NCBI RefSeq assembly: GCF_016463295.1
Contig: NZ_JAEMRO010000005.1
Location: 1 to 64,000 of the forward strand
Origin: Brevundimonas sp.
Lineage (GTDB): Bacteria; Pseudomonadota; Alphaproteobacteria; Caulobacterales; Caulobacteraceae
Direction of reading: 5' to 3'
DNA length: 64,000 nt
In this document: piece after piece, positions 51,364 through 58,659 of the stretch
Numbering within the stretch: position 1 is the stretch's first letter
Layout: each line of letters opens with the position of its first letter
Made by a program: the position numbers and the translations under genes
The notes under the pieces: model-generated
What the model was told of the DNA's origin: nothing
What the model saw: the letters and a program-made list of their open reading frames with translations, nothing else
The model's database searches: none

Positions 51364-52398
51364 ATGACCCAGAACACCGCCTCCGAAATCCTCTTCGACG
51401 TCTGCGCCGTCGGCAATGCCATCGTCGATGTGCTGGCCCCCTGCGACGACGCCTTCCTGAGCTCTCAGGCCCTGACGCCCGGCTCGATGCAGCTGGTCGA
51501 TGCGGGCCAGAGCGCGGCCCTCTATGACGCCATGGCGGCGGGCGTCGAGGCTTCGGGCGGGTCGGCGGGCAATACCGTGGCGGGCGTCGGCTCCTTCGGC
51601 GGCCGCGCGGCCTATGTGGGCAAGGTGGCGGACGACACCCTGGGCGGCGTCTTCACCCACGACATCCGCGCCGCCGGCGTGGCGTTCGACAGCCCGGTCC
51701 TGACCGGCGGGGCCGAACAGGGTCTGGGCACCGGTCGCTGCCTGATAAATGTCACGCCGGACGGCCAGCGGACCATGTGCACCTTCCTCGGGGCCGCCAA
51801 CCAGCTGTCGGCCGACGACATCGACGCCAACCAGATCGCGGCCTCGGCCATCGTCTATCTGGAGGGCTATCTGTTCGACCCGGCCCCCGCCCGCGCCGCC
51901 TTCGAGGCCGCCGCAGCTGCCGCCCACGCCGCAGGCCGCAAGGTCGCCATCACCCTGTCCGACACTTTTGTCGTCGCCCGCTGGCGTGCTGAACTGCTGG
52001 CCTTCATCGAGGCCTCGGCCGACATCGTCCTGGCCAATGAGGCCGAGCTGACGGCCCTGTTCGAGACGGAAGACTTCGACGCCGCCGCCGCCCGCCTGTC
52101 CTCCATGACCGAGGTCGCCGCCATCACCCGGGGGGCCGAGGGCTCGGTACTGCTGGCCGGCGACGACCGGGTCGAGGTCGCCGCCTTCCCGGTCGACAAG
52201 GTCATCGACACCACCGGCGCAGGCGATCAGTACGCTGCCGGTGTCCTGCTGGGCCTCGCACGCGGCTTGTCGCTGAAGGACGCCGGAACGCTGGGGTCGC
52301 TGGCGGCTTCGGAAGTCATCGCCCACTGGGGCCCGCGACCAATGACGTCGCTGGAAGCGCTGGCGAACGACGCGGGGCTGGCGCTCAACCCCGCCTGA
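51364..52398 (+). CDS. PfkB-family sugar kinase, likely adenosine kinase
   Basis: A 344-residue ribokinase-fold kinase. GSAGNTVAGVGSFGGRAAYVGKVADD is the substrate-side PfkB signature (read in two blocks) and DTTGAGDQYAAGVL near residue 282 is the ATP/catalytic Asp signature. The bacterial adenosine-kinase group has GNAIVDVLAPC and GSMQLVD at the N-terminus, as here. It would return adenosine to AMP. A different nucleoside or sugar is possible. Its 3' end overlaps the convergent Smr gene by 14 nt. Confidence 0.85.
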   Translation: MTQNTASEILFDVCAVGNAIVDVLAPCDDAFLSSQALTPGSMQLVDAGQSAALYDAMAAGVEASGGSAGNTVAGVGSFGGRAAYVGKVADDTLGGVFTHDIRAAGVAFDSPVLTGGAEQGLGTGRCLINVTPDGQRTMCTFLGAANQLSADDIDANQIAASAIVYLEGYLFDPAPARAAFEAAAAAAHAAGRKVAITLSDTFVVARWRAELLAFIEASADIVLANEAELTALFETEDFDAAAARLSSMTEVAAITRGAEGSVLLAGDDRVEVAAFPVDKVIDTTGAGDQYAAGVLLGLARGLSLKDAGTLGSLAASEVIAHWGPRPMTSLEALANDAGLALNPA

Positions 52399-52930
52399 TG
52401 GTTACATACAGCGCCCCGTCGCCCCCGTGGTGGCGCGCCGCCGGGGCGAAGCCGGAGACGACCCCGCGCAGGGCCGGGCCGGTCAGCCACTCATGGACCG
52501 AGCCCCGGATCACGCCGGTGCCGCCGCGCCGCCCCTGGCCCGTGATCACCAGCACCGAGCGATAGCCGCGCGCCTGCGCCCCCATCAGAAAGGCGGTCAG
52601 GGCGTCCTGGGCCTGAAACCGGCCATAGCCGTGCAGGTCGATCCGCGCCTCGATCGGGTCGCGCTCGCGTGACAGCCGCCGCTGGCGACGCGGCTCCAGC
52701 ACCTCCGGCACGCTACGGGAGGCGGGGGGAGATACGGGAGGAGAAAAGGACGGCAGCAGCCGGGGCGCGGTCTTGACCTTGCCGGTCGGGTGCGGTGCGG
52801 GCGGCGGATCGGGCTGAACCGCCCCGACCACGATGCGCGGGGCCTTCTTCGGCCGTGACGGGGTCACCGATCCGGCCACGCGGGACCAGATGTGCCGGTC
52901 GTCGGGGCTCAGATCGTCCCGCCTGCTCAC
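52385..52930 (-). CDS. Smr/MutS2-type domain protein
   Basis: A 181-residue protein with a disordered Pro/Arg-rich first half and a C-terminal Smr domain: IEARIDLHGYGRFQAQDALTAFL contains the D-x-H motif, then VLVITGQGRRGGTGVIRGSV and the final strand GALYVTIRRG. Stand-alone Smr proteins bind or nick nucleic acid or act in ribosome rescue. GTG at 52930 lies 10 nt after the XRE stop; longer starts would overlap the XRE gene. Confidence 0.85.
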   Translation of the reverse strand: MSRRDDLSPDDRHIWSRVAGSVTPSRPKKAPRIVVGAVQPDPPPAPHPTGKVKTAPRLLPSFSPPVSPPASRSVPEVLEPRRQRRLSRERDPIEARIDLHGYGRFQAQDALTAFLMGAQARGYRSVLVITGQGRRGGTGVIRGSVHEWLTGPALRGVVSGFAPAARHHGGDGALYVTIRRG

Positions 52931-52940
52931 GGGATCGAGC

Positions 52941-53201
52941 TCATGTCGTGCCGGGCGCGGTCCCGTCGGCATCCTCGTCCGAACCCTGATCCTGCGGCCC
53001 CGGCGCATAGGCCAGCAGGTCGCCGGGCTGGCAGTCCAGTTCGCGGCACAGGGCGTCCAGCGTCGTGAACCGCACCGCCCGCGCCTTGCCCGTCTTCAGG
53101 ATCGACAGATTGGCCAGGGTCACGCCCACGCGATCGGCCAACTCGGTCAGCGACATGCGCCGTTCGAGCAGGATGCGGTCAAGCTGGATGCGGATGGCCA
53201 T
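52941..53201 (-). CDS. Small XRE-family transcriptional regulator
   Basis: An 86-residue Cro/CI-type protein: MAIRIQLDRILLERRMSLTELADRVGVTLANLSILKTGKARAVRFTTL (read as three helices) contains the helix-turn-helix, followed by LCRELDCQPGDLLAY. The acidic C-terminal tail is short. It is the YozG-like type, often encoded beside DUF2975 membrane proteins. Here such a gene lies 23 nt upstream in the same direction, so the pair is conserved in kind. Target genes unknown, possibly its own operon. Confidence 0.88.
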   Translation of the reverse strand: MAIRIQLDRILLERRMSLTELADRVGVTLANLSILKTGKARAVRFTTLDALCRELDCQPGDLLAYAPGPQDQGSDEDADGTAPGTT

Positions 53202-53224
53202 GAGGATGCTCTAACCCAAAGCGT

Positions 53225-53803
53225 CTAGATCGTTAATTCGGATTCTCGGCGCAGACGTGCGCCCTCCTTGAACACCTCGGCCAGGACGAAGACGACCAGA
53301 ACCGAAAAGGCGGGGGTCACCAGGTCGAACAGGCCTGGTGCCTCCAGCGCCCCGCGGACCAGTCGCGACACCAGACTCTGGCCCAGCCAGGCTCCGCCGG
53401 TCACGACCGCCAGGATGATGCCGATCTGGCGCAGCCGCCCGGTATTGGCCGGCTCGAACGGATCGCCGATGCGCAGGGTGTTCACGATGCGGCGCAGGTG
53501 CCGCAGGATCAGGGTGAAACCGCCGAAATAACCGGCGAAGGCCCCGATGCCGAACAGGATATAGGCGCGCGGTACCGGCACGCTGGTGCCGCCGTCGTCG
53601 CTGGTCGCGGTCAGGCCCATCGGCCCCATGGGCACAAAAGCCATCACTATGAAGAGTATGAGGGTGGCCAGCGTCAGCAGGGCCAGGATCCAGAAGGCCG
53701 CCCAGAGCGCGACGCTCAACAGGCTGGACACGGATCCGAAGGTCAGGCCCGGCAAACGCGCCGGGGTGCGGCTGGCCGCAGATCGCAGTTTCGGCACGCG
53801 CAT
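53225..53803 (-). CDS. DUF2975-like membrane protein
   Basis: A 192-residue membrane protein with four predicted helices: SVSSLLSVALWAAFWILALLT, YILFGIGAFAGYFGGF, IGIILAVVTGGAWLGQSLV and PAFSVLVVFVLAEVFKEGARL. The last ends in the VFKEGARLR signature that marks DUF2975/YoaS proteins, followed by a short polar tail. ATG at 53803 is chosen; an upstream start would add 24 basic residues. It is paired with the XRE regulator. Function unknown. Confidence 0.8.
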   Translation of the reverse strand: MRVPKLRSAASRTPARLPGLTFGSVSSLLSVALWAAFWILALLTLATLILFIVMAFVPMGPMGLTATSDDGGTSVPVPRAYILFGIGAFAGYFGGFTLILRHLRRIVNTLRIGDPFEPANTGRLRQIGIILAVVTGGAWLGQSLVSRLVRGALEAPGLFDLVTPAFSVLVVFVLAEVFKEGARLRRESELTI

Positions 53804-53928
53804 TCGAAAGGGCCTATTCGTCGTCAGGCCGGGGCAGAGGGCGAGGATGCCGCGCGGGGTCCGGCGAACCCACACGCGGTCTTAACTCTCGCGCTTGTCA
53901 TGCCGATCGTCAAAGCTCCGTTTTGTTC

Positions 53929-54045
53929 TTACAGGCCTTGGACGAGCGTCGCGATCAGGGCGACCGGCAGGGCGGCGAGCAGCATGGTGTTGATCACGCC
54001 GTGGCCGATCTTTTCGATGAAGTAGGAAGCGTTCATGGTGTTCAT
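53929..54045 (-). CDS. Small membrane protein of 38 residues
   Basis: ATG at 54045, TAA at 53929-53931. The peptide starts MNTMNASYFIEKIGHGVINT and ends with a hydrophobic stretch MLLAALPVALIATLVQGL, one membrane helix. GGAG lies 7 nt upstream of the ATG. The two Met near the start (M1, M4) could both serve. It lies 125 nt upstream of the DUF2975-like gene on the same strand and faces the rdgB promoter region with its AT-rich palindromes. The good ribosome-binding site and clean helix argue that it is real. No known family recognised. Confidence 0.6.
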   Translation of the reverse strand: MNTMNASYFIEKIGHGVINTMLLAALPVALIATLVQGL

Positions 54046-54198
54046 TGTCGTTCTCCGTTGATCCTGAGTGAGGGATGTTTTCACCCCTCGTTTTGTGTCC
54101 GCTGCATCGATCTTGCCGTTTTCGGCTGGATCGGAGAACGTCGCGGCGTCCGTCCTTGAAACAATAGATAGGCCGTGCGCTGAGCTAAGTCATGTTAC

Positions 54199-54220
54199 AT
54201 ATCGTTTAACGATATTAAAC
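54199..54220. promoter_or_regulatory. Two overlapping palindromes in the divergent region before rdgB
   Basis: ATATCGTT-T-AACGATAT (54199-54215) is a perfect 17-bp palindrome. GTTTAA-CGATA-TTAAAC (54204-54220) is a second perfect inverted repeat that overlaps it. This is the most AT-rich stretch of the area and lies between the 38-residue protein gene (minus) and rdgB (plus). It could be an operator for one or both promoters. Confidence 0.5.
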
Positions 54221-54255
54221 TTTGGCAATGGATTGTAACGGAGCGGGTGAAGGCG

Positions 54256-54858
54256 ATGAATCTGAAGCTTATCAAGGGGATGCGGCTGGTCCTGGCGACG
54301 CACAATCCCGGCAAGGTGCCCGAGATCGAGGCGCTGCTGGGCGGACATTACAGCGTCGTCACCGCCGGCAGCCTGAACCTGCCCGAGCCGGACGAGACCG
54401 AGAGCACCTTCGTCGGCAATGCCCTGCTGAAGGCGCGCCATGCGGCGGACCTGTCGGGCGAGGTCGCCATTGCCGACGATTCCGGCCTGTCGATCGCGGC
54501 GCTGGACGGCGCTCCCGGCATCTTCTCCGCCCGCTGGGCCGGGCCGGACAAGGATTTCGCCTTCGCCATGAAGAAGGTCGAGCAGCGGTTGGAGGAAATC
54601 GGCGCGCAAGACCGCAGCGCCTGGTTCACCTCGGCCCTGGCCGTAGCCTGGCCGAACGGTCCGGCCGTGGTGGTCGAAGGCCGCGTCGACGGCACCCTGA
54701 CGTTTCCGCCCAGGGGCACGCGCGGCTTCGGCTATGACCCCATCTTCATCCCCGAGGGCCACACCCAGACCTTCGGCGAACTGGACCCCGCCTTCAAGGA
54801 CTCCATCAGCCACCGCGCCCGAGCCTTCGAAAAGCTGCGGGATGCATTGATTGAGTGA
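54256..54858 (+). CDS. rdgB: dITP/XTP pyrophosphatase (RdgB/HAM1 family)
   Basis: A 200-residue nucleotide-pool cleaner that hydrolyses dITP, ITP and XTP to monophosphates. LVLATHNPGKVPEIEALL is the substrate/phosphate loop; ADDSGLSIAALDGAPGIFSARWAG contains the catalytic Asp-Asp; GRVDGTLTFPPRGTRGFGYDPIF and FGELDPAFKDSISHRARAFEKL complete the HAM1 signatures. Start options are ATG 54256, GTG 54247 (closer to GGAG) and ATG 54280; the middle one gives the usual N-terminus. Confidence 0.95.
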   Translation: MNLKLIKGMRLVLATHNPGKVPEIEALLGGHYSVVTAGSLNLPEPDETESTFVGNALLKARHAADLSGEVAIADDSGLSIAALDGAPGIFSARWAGPDKDFAFAMKKVEQRLEEIGAQDRSAWFTSALAVAWPNGPAVVVEGRVDGTLTFPPRGTRGFGYDPIFIPEGHTQTFGELDPAFKDSISHRARAFEKLRDALIE

Positions 54859-54966
54859 TTTTTCTTCTTGATGGCTGCGGGAGAAGGATGGTGGCATGCT
54901 CCCTCTTTCGTCCAACCGTCACAATCCTCTGGTCTAAGCGCCACGAACCTTTCGGAGCGCCTTCAC

Positions 54967-56031
54967 ATGACCCGCACCCTTCTCGCCGCCGCCTCGGCCG
55001 TCGCCCTTATGGCCCTCGGGGCCTGTGGAGATGGCGGGGCGGGGTCGCAGACGGCGCGCTCGGGTATCTGGTCGGCGGGCTCCTCGACCGTCTTCCCGTT
55101 CGCCAACCGCGTGGCCGAAAACTTCCAGCGCACGACGGGCGGGGCCTCGCCGCGTGTGGAATCGCTGGGCACCGGCGGCGGGATCCAGGCCTTCTGTCAG
55201 GGCATCGGCCCGGCGACGCCGGACATAGCCAATGCCTCGCGCCCGATGAAGAAGTCGGAATACGACATGTGCGTGGCCAACGGCGTCACCGACATCGTCG
55301 AGATCAAGATCGGTTTCGACGGCATCGTCATCGCCACGGCGCGTTCGGGCAACAGCTTCAACTTCTCGCTGGACGACCTGTACGAAGGCCTGGCCAAGGA
55401 AGTGCCGGGTGCGAACGGTGCCTTTGTCGCCAACCCGGCCACCACCTGGAACATGGCCAATCCGGCCCTGCCGAACCAGCGCATTCAGGTCTATGGCCCG
55501 CCGCCCACCTCGGGCACGCGCGACGCCTTCCTGGAGCTGGGCATGGTGCCCTCGGCCAAGGCCAATCCGGTGCTGGCGGCCCTGGCGGAGTCCGACGAGG
55601 ACAGGTTCGAGGCCCTGGCCCAGACCCTGCGTGAGGACGGCGGCTGGGTGGACTCGGGCGAGAACGACAATGCCATCGTCCAGACCCTGACCCGCACCCC
55701 CGGCTCGCTGGGCGTGTTCGGCTTCTCCTTCCTGGAGCAGAACCTGGACACGGTGAAGCCCGAGACCATCGACGGCATCGCGCCGACCGTCGACACCATC
55801 GCGGACGGTTCCTACCCCCTGTCGCGCAGCCTCTACATCTATGTGAAGAAGCAGCACGTCGGTGTGACGCCGGGTCTGGAGCAGTTCGTCATGGAGTTTA
55901 TGAGCGAAGCCTCCGCCGGTCGCGGCGGCTATCTTCAGGACCGTGGCCTGGTGCCGCTGCCGGCGAGCGAGCTGGCCGCCCAACGCGCGATCGCACAGGG
56001 CATGACCGTGATGCAGGCTCCGGCGGAGTGA
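54967..56031 (+). CDS. pstS: Phosphate ABC transporter substrate-binding protein PstS
   Basis: A 354-residue binding protein. MTRTLLAAASAVALMALGAC is a lipoprotein signal with lipobox LGAC. Phosphate-contacting blocks are present: AGSSTVFPFANRV, ASRPMKK, and TSGTRDAFLELG. LGVFGFSFLEQN and YPLSRSLYIYVKKQH are typical of PstS. No pstC, pstA, pstB or phoU follows in the window, so this copy is separate from the permease genes or the operon is split. Its stop shares a base with the TonB-like gene start. A clear Pho box was not found upstream. Confidence 0.92.
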   Translation: MTRTLLAAASAVALMALGACGDGGAGSQTARSGIWSAGSSTVFPFANRVAENFQRTTGGASPRVESLGTGGGIQAFCQGIGPATPDIANASRPMKKSEYDMCVANGVTDIVEIKIGFDGIVIATARSGNSFNFSLDDLYEGLAKEVPGANGAFVANPATTWNMANPALPNQRIQVYGPPPTSGTRDAFLELGMVPSAKANPVLAALAESDEDRFEALAQTLREDGGWVDSGENDNAIVQTLTRTPGSLGVFGFSFLEQNLDTVKPETIDGIAPTVDTIADGSYPLSRSLYIYVKKQHVGVTPGLEQFVMEFMSEASAGRGGYLQDRGLVPLPASELAAQRAIAQGMTVMQAPAE

Positions 56032-56369
56032 TGCTGGTCGTGGCGGCAGTGCTGGGTCTCGTCGGCGTTCAGGAGGCCGCACCCACGCCCCTGACGCCGT
56101 TCCGGGACGTGCCCTGGACCCGCAGCCCGCAGGTTGAATATCCGGCCGCGGCCCTGTCGCGCGGTGTGGACCGCGGTGTGGTGACCATCGACTGCGCGGT
56201 TGAAGCAACGGGCGCGCTGTCGGACTGCCGGACTACGGAGGATCAGCCGGCCGAACTGGGCTTTGGCCGTATGGCGCTGTCGGCCATGCGTCAGGCCCGG
56301 GTGGACACCCAGCGCTGGACCCAGTCGCGCGTGGCGGTGCGCCTGTCGTTCGTCTCCAGCGAGGCCTAG
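56031..56369 (+). CDS. TonB C-terminal-like small protein
   Basis: A 112-residue protein. After a short hydrophobic start (MLVVAAVLGLVGVQEA) it has RSPQVEYPAAALSRGVDRGVVTI, DCAVEATGALSDCR and ALSAMRQARVDTQRW, the beta-alpha-beta layout of the TonB C-terminal family (YPxxAxxxGxxGxVxVxxxVxxxG-like). It lacks the long Pro-rich spacer of true TonB, so it is more likely a periplasmic accessory domain than an energiser. It starts in the pstS stop (TGATG), suggesting co-translation. Confidence 0.7.
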   Translation: MLVVAAVLGLVGVQEAAPTPLTPFRDVPWTRSPQVEYPAAALSRGVDRGVVTIDCAVEATGALSDCRTTEDQPAELGFGRMALSAMRQARVDTQRWTQSRVAVRLSFVSSEA

Positions 56370-56623
56370 ACCTTCGACGGCAGGAACGGCGAGAAGGTGA
56401 TGACCGTGAAGGTGTCGCGGATGTGCGGCCGGGTCTGGACCGACTTCGTCACGAAGGTGCCGATGTCCATGTCTTTCGGCAGCTGGAACTTGGCCAGCAG
56501 GTCGTACTGGCCCGAGGTCGAATAGACCTCCGAGACGTGCTCGACATTGTCCACCATGTCGGCGGCGACATCGTTGGCATGCCCCAACTCGCATTTGATG
56601 AAGACGAAGATGGCGGTCATCAT
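56366..56623 (-). CDS. Stand-alone Lrp/AsnC ligand-binding (RAM) domain protein
   Basis: An 85-residue protein that is only the C-terminal domain of Lrp/AsnC regulators: TAIFVFIKCELGHANDVA, VEHVSEVYSTSGQYDLLAKF and RDTFTVITFSPF follow the alpha-beta ferredoxin-like RAM fold. No DNA-binding part is present. Such free domains bind amino acids or modulate full-length regulators. It converges on the TonB-like gene with a 4-nt overlap, and its upstream region contains the heptad repeats. Start MMT; the second Met may be the real one. Confidence 0.85.
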   Translation of the reverse strand: MMTAIFVFIKCELGHANDVAADMVDNVEHVSEVYSTSGQYDLLAKFQLPKDMDIGTFVTKSVQTRPHIRDTFTVITFSPFLPSKV

Positions 56624-56654
56624 GGCGGGGGTCCGGGGGTTGAAGATTGGAAGT

Positions 56655-56679
56655 CAGGCAACAGGCAACAGGCAACAGG
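56655..56679. repeat. Tandem heptad array, GGCAACA unit
   Basis: Three perfect copies of GGCAACA (56657-56677) with partial units on both sides. It lies between the divergent AsnC-domain and hydrolase genes. A second array of GTTGCCC units, nearly its reverse complement, starts 72 nt further on. Together they can form a long stem with one mismatch per seven bases. Confidence 0.75.
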
Positions 56680-56750
56680 TTAGGGTCTGAGCCTCTTCCA
56701 AGCCAGTGAATGATTCCGTGGCGGACACCATAACCGCTAGCTATTACCTC

Positions 56751-56777
56751 GTTGCCCGTTGCCCGTTGCCCGTTGCC
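56751..56777. repeat. Tandem heptad array, GTTGCCC unit
   Basis: Three perfect GTTGCCC units and a fourth ending GTTGCC. It is the inverted counterpart of the GGCAACA array at 56655-56679. It ends 8 nt before the GGAG that precedes the probable hydrolase start. Confidence 0.75.
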
Positions 56778-56795
56778 TCATCCTCGGAGCCTCCG

Positions 56796-57596
56796 CTGAA
56801 CCTGGAAACCGAATACAACAACCGCGCCCTTGTGCCCGACCATCCTGCGGTGATGCAGGGCTGGCGCGACCGGGCCGAGGCGGCGCGGCTGGCGCATCCG
56901 CCCCGCCAGATCGCCTATGGGCCCGGCGAGCGCGAAGTCATGGACCTGTTCGAGGCGCGGCCTGACGCACCGGTCGCCGTTTTCTTGCACGGTGGCTACT
57001 GGCAGGCTCTGGGGCGGGAGTGGTTCAGCGGCATCGCACCGGCCCTGCTCGCGCGGGGCGTCAGCCTGGCCATTCCCTCCTACGATCTGGCGCCGCAGGT
57101 TCGGCTGGGCCGCATCCTGTCGCAGGTGCGCAATGCGGTGGAGGCTGTGCGCGACCTGTCGCCGACGCGCACCCGCCCGGTCGTCTTCGGACACTCCGCC
57201 GGGGGGCATATGGCGGCCTGCATGCTGTCCGAGGGCCGGGCCGGTGCCGCCGTGGCGATCAGCGGCGTGTTCGATCTCGCCCCCCTGATCCCGACCAGCC
57301 TGAACGCGGCCCTGGGTCTGGATGCCCGGGAGGCGGCGGCCCTGTCGCCCATTCACTGGCCCGTCCCGAACGGTTCGACTCCCGGCGGGACCGTGCTGGA
57401 TTGCATCGTCGGCGCTGACGAAAGTGCGGAGTTCATCCGCCAGTCTCGCATGATGGCCGATCTGTGGGGTGCCCAAGGTGTCGAGACGCGGTTAGAGACG
57501 GTCGAGGGCGCGAACCATTTCACCGTGCTGGAGCCGCTGTTCGACAAGGACAGCGCGATGACCCGACGCATAGCAGATCTGGCCTGCAAAGGTTGA
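56796..57596 (+). CDS. Alpha/beta hydrolase, kynurenine-formamidase-like
   Basis: A 266-residue hydrolase. VFLHGGYWQALG is the oxyanion motif and its HGGYW form is typical of arylformamidases; the nucleophile Ser is in VFGHSAGGHMA, Asp is in IVGADESAE and His in EGANHFTVLE. It may act in tryptophan breakdown, but no other kyn gene is in the window. The start is odd: the family begins close to LNLETEYNNRALVPDHP, and the only site with a good ribosome-binding site (GGAG, 6 nt away) is CTG at 56796. Upstream in-frame starts (56706) would translate the heptad array, and a GTG within ALVPDHP would cut conserved residues. Confidence 0.8.
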   Translation: MNLETEYNNRALVPDHPAVMQGWRDRAEAARLAHPPRQIAYGPGEREVMDLFEARPDAPVAVFLHGGYWQALGREWFSGIAPALLARGVSLAIPSYDLAPQVRLGRILSQVRNAVEAVRDLSPTRTRPVVFGHSAGGHMAACMLSEGRAGAAVAISGVFDLAPLIPTSLNAALGLDAREAAALSPIHWPVPNGSTPGGTVLDCIVGADESAEFIRQSRMMADLWGAQGVETRLETVEGANHFTVLEPLFDKDSAMTRRIADLACKG

Positions 57597-57664
57597 CGCG
57601 AGCGGCAAACGCCGTTTGGAAGAACGCCGGATACCCGACATTGCCATCCCCTCCCCAGGATCAC

Positions 57665-57802
57665 ATGTTTCGTTCGCTGCGCCGTCTCGTTCGTCGATTG
57701 AAATGCAAACGCCATCGTTGGCGCCCCGACCGGCGCCGGCCCGGCATCGAGTTCTGCGATCTGTGCCAGGCGACCCGGCATGAAAAGCCCGGTGCCGCCT
57801 GA
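57665..57802 (+). CDS. Small basic Cys/His protein of 45 residues
   Basis: Starts MFRSLRRLVRRLKCKRHRW, then a basic linker and EFCDLCQATRHEKPGAA. The pattern C-x2-H ... C-x2-C-x4-H could bind one zinc ion. More than a quarter of the residues are Arg or Lys, as in ribosome- or nucleic-acid-associated peptides. AGGA lies 5 nt before the ATG. It stands between the hydrolase and KDPG aldolase genes on the same strand. I do not recognise the family. Confidence 0.6.
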   Translation: MFRSLRRLVRRLKCKRHRWRPDRRRPGIEFCDLCQATRHEKPGAA

Positions 57803-57896
57803 CGGGCGAAACACAAAGTTTGGCGGGTCGGCTTTGACACGACCCGTGCGGTGGTTAAGCAGGTCTGTCCCGAACTCCGGTGGAGCCTGAACGCCG

Positions 57897-58571
57897 ATGC
57901 GCCACGACCGTCTGTCCGTCCTGACCGCCCTCGAAGCCCAAGGCGTCGCGCCCGTCTTCTATCATCCCGACCGGGACGTCTGCCTGAACGTCATCCGCGC
58001 CTGCGCCCGGGGCGGCGCGCCGGTGGTCGAGTTCACCAATCGCGGCGACTTCGCCTGCGATCTTTTCGGCGAGATCGCACGCGAGCTTCAGCAGACCGAT
58101 CCGCACATTATCCTGGGCATCGGCTCGGTTGTCGATGCGGGCACCGCCGCGCTTTTCCTGAACCGGGGCGCGCGCTTCGTGGTCAGTCCGGGCTTGGTGG
58201 AGGAGGTTGCGCGCACCTGCAACCGGCGGATGACCGCCTATTTCCCCGGCTGCGGCTCGGTGAGCGAAATCCTGAAGGCCCAGGAACTGGGCTGCGAGGT
58301 CGTCAAACTGTTCCCCGGTGCCAGCGTCGGCGGGGCGGACTTCGTCAAGGCCGTCATGGGGCCCATGCCCTGGACCAAGATCATGCCCACCGGTGGCGTC
58401 GATCCTGACCCGGCCTCGATTGCCAAATGGTTCGGCTCGGGCATCGTTGCGGCGGGCATGGGCTCCAAGCTGGTGACCGATGCCGCGGTCAGGGCGGGCG
58501 ACTGGGCCGGGATCGAGGCCAGCGTCCGCCAGACGGTGGAGGCGATCAGGGCGTTCCGGGCGAAGGCCTGA
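57897..58571 (+). CDS. eda: KDPG/KHG aldolase
   Basis: A 224-residue class I aldolase that cleaves 2-keto-3-deoxy-6-phosphogluconate in the Entner-Doudoroff route. The catalytic Glu is E45 in VVEFTNRG and the Schiff-base Lys is in CEVVKLFPGASVGG near residue 136. IMPTGGVDPD is the phosphate-binding loop. No edd, zwf or pgl is adjacent, and the FTNRG variant of the usual E-x-T-x-R hints at a sugar-acid aldolase subgroup. GGAG lies 10 nt upstream of the ATG. Confidence 0.92.
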   Translation: MRHDRLSVLTALEAQGVAPVFYHPDRDVCLNVIRACARGGAPVVEFTNRGDFACDLFGEIARELQQTDPHIILGIGSVVDAGTAALFLNRGARFVVSPGLVEEVARTCNRRMTAYFPGCGSVSEILKAQELGCEVVKLFPGASVGGADFVKAVMGPMPWTKIMPTGGVDPDPASIAKWFGSGIVAAGMGSKLVTDAAVRAGDWAGIEASVRQTVEAIRAFRAKA

Positions 58572-58582
58572 TTATACCCAGC

Positions 58583-58650
58583 CGTGGTCCCCCCTCCACC
58601 ACGCTACGCGCGGTCCCCCTCCCCATCGCCAAGCGGCGACGGGGAGGAGA
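58583..58650. repeat. Palindromic repeat at a convergent junction (REP-like)
   Basis: CTCCCCATCGCC (58619-58630) and GGCGACGGGGAG (58635-58646) form a 12-bp stem with one G-T type mismatch around AAGC. It is preceded by GGTCCCCCCTCCACCACGC and GCGCGGTCCCC, a layout I associate with interspersed palindromes in Caulobacterales genomes. It lies between convergent eda and the M16 gene and may act as a bidirectional transcript end. Confidence 0.55.
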
Positions 58651-58659
58651 CGCGTGACC

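Noticed and set aside
54206-54218. CtrA-type site TTAA...TTAA before rdgB
   Set aside because: The spacing is 5 nt, while the CtrA consensus needs 7 nt between half-sites. Reported only as a palindrome.
54910-54945. Pho box upstream of pstS
   Set aside because: CCGTCAC resembles one half-site (CTGTCAT type), but the second half-site at the proper 11-nt spacing is poor.
56655-56777. CRISPR array
   Set aside because: Units are 7 bp, directly tandem without spacers, and no cas genes are near.
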